Shown piece by piece: positions 15,096-16,782 of a stretch of 16,782 nt of DNA (its first letter is position 1; every line of letters begins with the position of its first letter). Under the pieces are notes generated by a model. It was not told the origin of the DNA. It worked only from the letters and a program-made list of their open reading frames with translations, and made no database searches. Position numbers and translations under genes: made by a program. Source of the DNA: Thalassiosira profunda (lineage: Eukaryota; Bacillariophyta; Thalassiosirophyceae; Thalassiosirales; Thalassiosiraceae); the NCBI GenBank assembly GCA_036939355.1, contig JALLAP010001201.1, positions 1 to 16,782 on the forward strand. The letters are read 5' to 3'.

Positions 15096-16136
15096 TCACT
15101 TGCTGGACGCATGCTCTCGGATAATCTGTTCCATCCATCGGATTTCGTGGCCCAAAATGTCGCTGGCGTCGGGCCGTGAAAAGAATGCGTGATATCCCCC
15201 TTTGATAATATTCAGTGATTTCTTTTCGTCCGGCGTTTTGCAATTGTCATACAGATGCTGGCTGCCGCTCAACGGAACCCCATAGTCACAATCCCCGTGG
15301 CTGATGTGGAAGGGAAGATCAAACTCGTGGCACACCTTCTGCGCCTCCTGCAAGCTAGCGAGCAACCCCACCGCCGTGACAAGACAAAACGGCTCCCCGC
15401 CCCGCGATAGCCCGTGCATCTCTTCATGATTGGAGAAGTACGCCCTTGCCTCCGGCTCCTGCCAGATCCGCTCGCTGGTAATCGGGTGGGGCATAAAAAA
15501 CGGCGTCGTCTTCGGAAAGAAGGGTGCGAGCGCATATCTCAGGACCAGCTGCACGGGCAACGGGGGAAGATCTGCCTCGATGGAGGGACAATTGAGGCAG
15601 GCGCCCACGACCGGACATTCGTCGGGATGCGTCTGGAAATAGTGCGCCGCGTGCAACGCCAGGCATCCCCCGTAGGAATCTCCCGATACGAACAGAGGCA
15701 CGTCGTGATCTTTGGCGGCCAGTTTGCAAAACCTCACGAGATCGTCGCGATTGATCTCCCACCGGCCGTTCGGAATATAGAACCGCCCGCCCTCTGAAAA
15801 GCCGTGCCCCAGCATATCGAACGAATACACGGCGATGCCGGCCTCCCCCATTTGCCGGATACGCAATGCCTGGTCGGTGTATCGATCTCCAATCTTCATC
15901 CCAAATCCAGACTGCCCGCAGATACCGTGCGCCCAAACCACAATTGCTTTGAGTTTGCAATTAGGCACATTCTTTCGATAGTGGAGGCGCTTCTTCTGGT
16001 ACGTGGATTCGAACCAGCCGTGCTCGGGGTGGTCGAACAGCTCGTTTTTTTCGGAGAGCCACTCGTCGCTTGGAAAGATATCCTTTGCAATTTCGATATC
16101 CACATTGGACGCGCCCCAGAGATCGTAGAGAGGCAT
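15096..16136 (-). CDS. Alpha/beta hydrolase, monoacylglycerol-lipase-like
   Basis: A 346-residue serine hydrolase of the Hydrolase_4 (S33-like) group; family members cleave monoacylglycerols or lysophospholipids, and the substrate here is not proven. Visible motifs are the oxyanion region WAHGICGQSG (~68-77), the typical FDMLGHGFSEGG (~106-117), the nucleophile elbow SGDSYGG with S154, the acid D284 in SHGDCDYGVP, and H316 in GGYHAFF. All three triad residues are present. I chose the ATG at 16136-16134 (MPLYDLWG). The frame is open further upstream, but only to a GTG codon at 16244. An ATG at 16246 lies in another frame and would need an intron. There is no transmembrane segment. It is convergent with the glutathione transferase (138 bp) and divergent from the gene at 16398. 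Confidence 0.9.
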   Translation of the reverse strand: MPLYDLWGASNVDIEIAKDIFPSDEWLSEKNELFDHPEHGWFESTYQKKRLHYRKNVPNCKLKAIVVWAHGICGQSGFGMKIGDRYTDQALRIRQMGEAGIAVYSFDMLGHGFSEGGRFYIPNGRWEINRDDLVRFCKLAAKDHDVPLFVSGDSYGGCLALHAAHYFQTHPDECPVVGACLNCPSIEADLPPLPVQLVLRYALAPFFPKTTPFFMPHPITSERIWQEPEARAYFSNHEEMHGLSRGGEPFCLVTAVGLLASLQEAQKVCHEFDLPFHISHGDCDYGVPLSGSQHLYDNCKTPDEKKSLNIIKGGYHAFFSRPDASDILGHEIRWMEQIIREHASSK

Positions 16137-16397
16137 GATGAATGCGCGGGTGGCAGAGATGGTGAGGGGCTCCCCAGCAGGCGGTGGCCGCGGCGGTTGT
16201 GTGGATGTGAAGCAGTGTGAAGAAGGGACGAGCGACGAGCACACATCAGTATCTAGTGCTTACAGATTCGTAAGGTCAGTACTCAACACAAGCTGCAACC
16301 ACTAGCTTTATTTGGGGCAGTTCACCTTCACCGACCGCTCCCGGCCGCGGCTTGCCACCGCTGACCTACCGGGCCCTCGCCGCCCTCAACCCCGACG

Positions 16398-16782
16398 ATG
16401 GGAGCCTGCCAGGGCAAACAGTCGACGGCCGCGGCGGCGTCAACTGGGACTCTAACGCTAACGCCAAAAAATATCCCCCCGATCACACCCCAGGACGCGC
16501 CGCCCCCGGACGCCCGCGAGAGCACCCCCGTCGACTTCCTCCTCAGCCTCACCGAGAACAAGCCCCTCGATGCCGCCGACGTGACCGACCTGGCCGCCGC
16601 CAAGGCGGAACTGCGCCGCATTCGCGAGTTTGCAAAAGAGTTCCTGGATTCGACCGATGTGGTGGGAGACGAGGCGGCCACGGAGGCCAACGCCTCCGCC
16701 GACCTCCCCGTCCGCGGCGCCCTCTATGACAAGCAGGACTTCGAGAGCTTCGAGAAGAAGACGTACGACAAATCCGAGGAGG
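16398..16782 (+). CDS. Probable N-myristoylated protein, 5' part only
   Basis: An open frame runs from the ATG at 16398 to the window edge (128 codons and one base). It starts MGACQGKQST: Gly2, Cys4 and Lys7 fit an N-myristoylation plus palmitoylation signal, so attachment to the cytosolic face of a membrane is likely. A Ser/Thr/Pro-rich, probably disordered stretch follows (~9-45). Then come helix-forming segments: VDFLLSLTENKPLDAADVTD, AKAELRRIREFAKEFLDST and YDKQDFESFEKKTYDKSEE. I do not recognise the family. An alternative frame that opens at 16352 and ends at 16729 is Arg/Pro-rich and looks like a GC-rich shadow. The start is the first ATG in frame, 261 bp from the divergent hydrolase start. 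Confidence 0.7.
   Translation, partial: MGACQGKQSTAAAASTGTLTLTPKNIPPITPQDAPPPDARESTPVDFLLSLTENKPLDAADVTDLAAAKAELRRIREFAKEFLDSTDVVGDEAATEANASADLPVRGALYDKQDFESFEKKTYDKSEE

Noticed and set aside
16137..16244. Extension of the alpha/beta hydrolase to a GTG codon
   Set aside because: Non-ATG start with a Pro-rich, featureless extension; kept only as a possible upstream exon if an intron exists.
1..16782. Mobile elements, viral genes, CRISPR arrays, tRNA or rRNA genes
   Set aside because: No terminal repeats, transposase or reverse-transcriptase motifs, regularly spaced repeats or RNA-gene signatures were seen by eye; dedicated RNA-gene scans could not be run.

Overview
The window looks like nuclear DNA from a diatom or a close stramenopile relative. 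This is inferred from three things: a bipartite plastid-targeting presequence with a Phe at the predicted cleavage site; secreted proteins rich in Pro-Thr and Asn-Arg-Pro-Thr repeats beside an M11 (gametolysin) protease; and short spliceosomal introns (74-160 nt, GT..AG) in otherwise compact genes. No rRNA, tRNA, transposon, viral, CRISPR or operon signal was found.

Layout, left to right: (1) 1-965 (-), 5' part of a MATH-like/BTB protein. (2) 1300-2934 (+), an intact, intronless MYST histone acetyltransferase of the Esa1/Tip60 type. (3) 3117-4266 (-), a paralogue of the first BTB gene with a C-terminal SAP domain; the two paralogues flank the acetyltransferase. (4) 4833-5795 (+), a leucine-rich-repeat protein of a diatom-type family, possibly continuing past an intron. 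(5) 6025-7080 (-), a secreted Lys/Ser-rich, Pro-Thr-repeat protein with silaffin-like traits. (6) 7454-10944 (-), a four-exon secreted M11 metalloprotease with two homologous C-terminal domains of a kind I cannot name. (7) 11403-12395 (+), a plastid-targeted protein of unknown function. (8) 12431-13788 (-), an FAD-dependent monooxygenase, probably mitochondrial. (9) 14055-14957 (+), a three-exon glutathione S-transferase. (10) 15096-16136 (-), a monoacylglycerol-lipase-like alpha/beta hydrolase. (11) 16398 to the end (+), the start of a probably N-myristoylated protein.

Genes mostly alternate strand, giving short divergent promoters and tight convergent 3' ends (only 35 bp between genes 7 and 8). 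Possible functional groupings are chromatin/nuclear factors (1-3), extracellular or wall-associated proteins (5-6) and detoxification/redox enzymes (8-9); these groupings are inference from adjacency.

Five sites in four genes (3, 4, 6, 8) each need a one-base change in or near a short homopolymer to keep the homologous reading frame. After these corrections and the splicing, every coding length becomes a whole number of codons. I read this mainly as residual consensus error in the assembly, although real pseudogenisation of individual genes (most plausibly the LRR gene) cannot be excluded.
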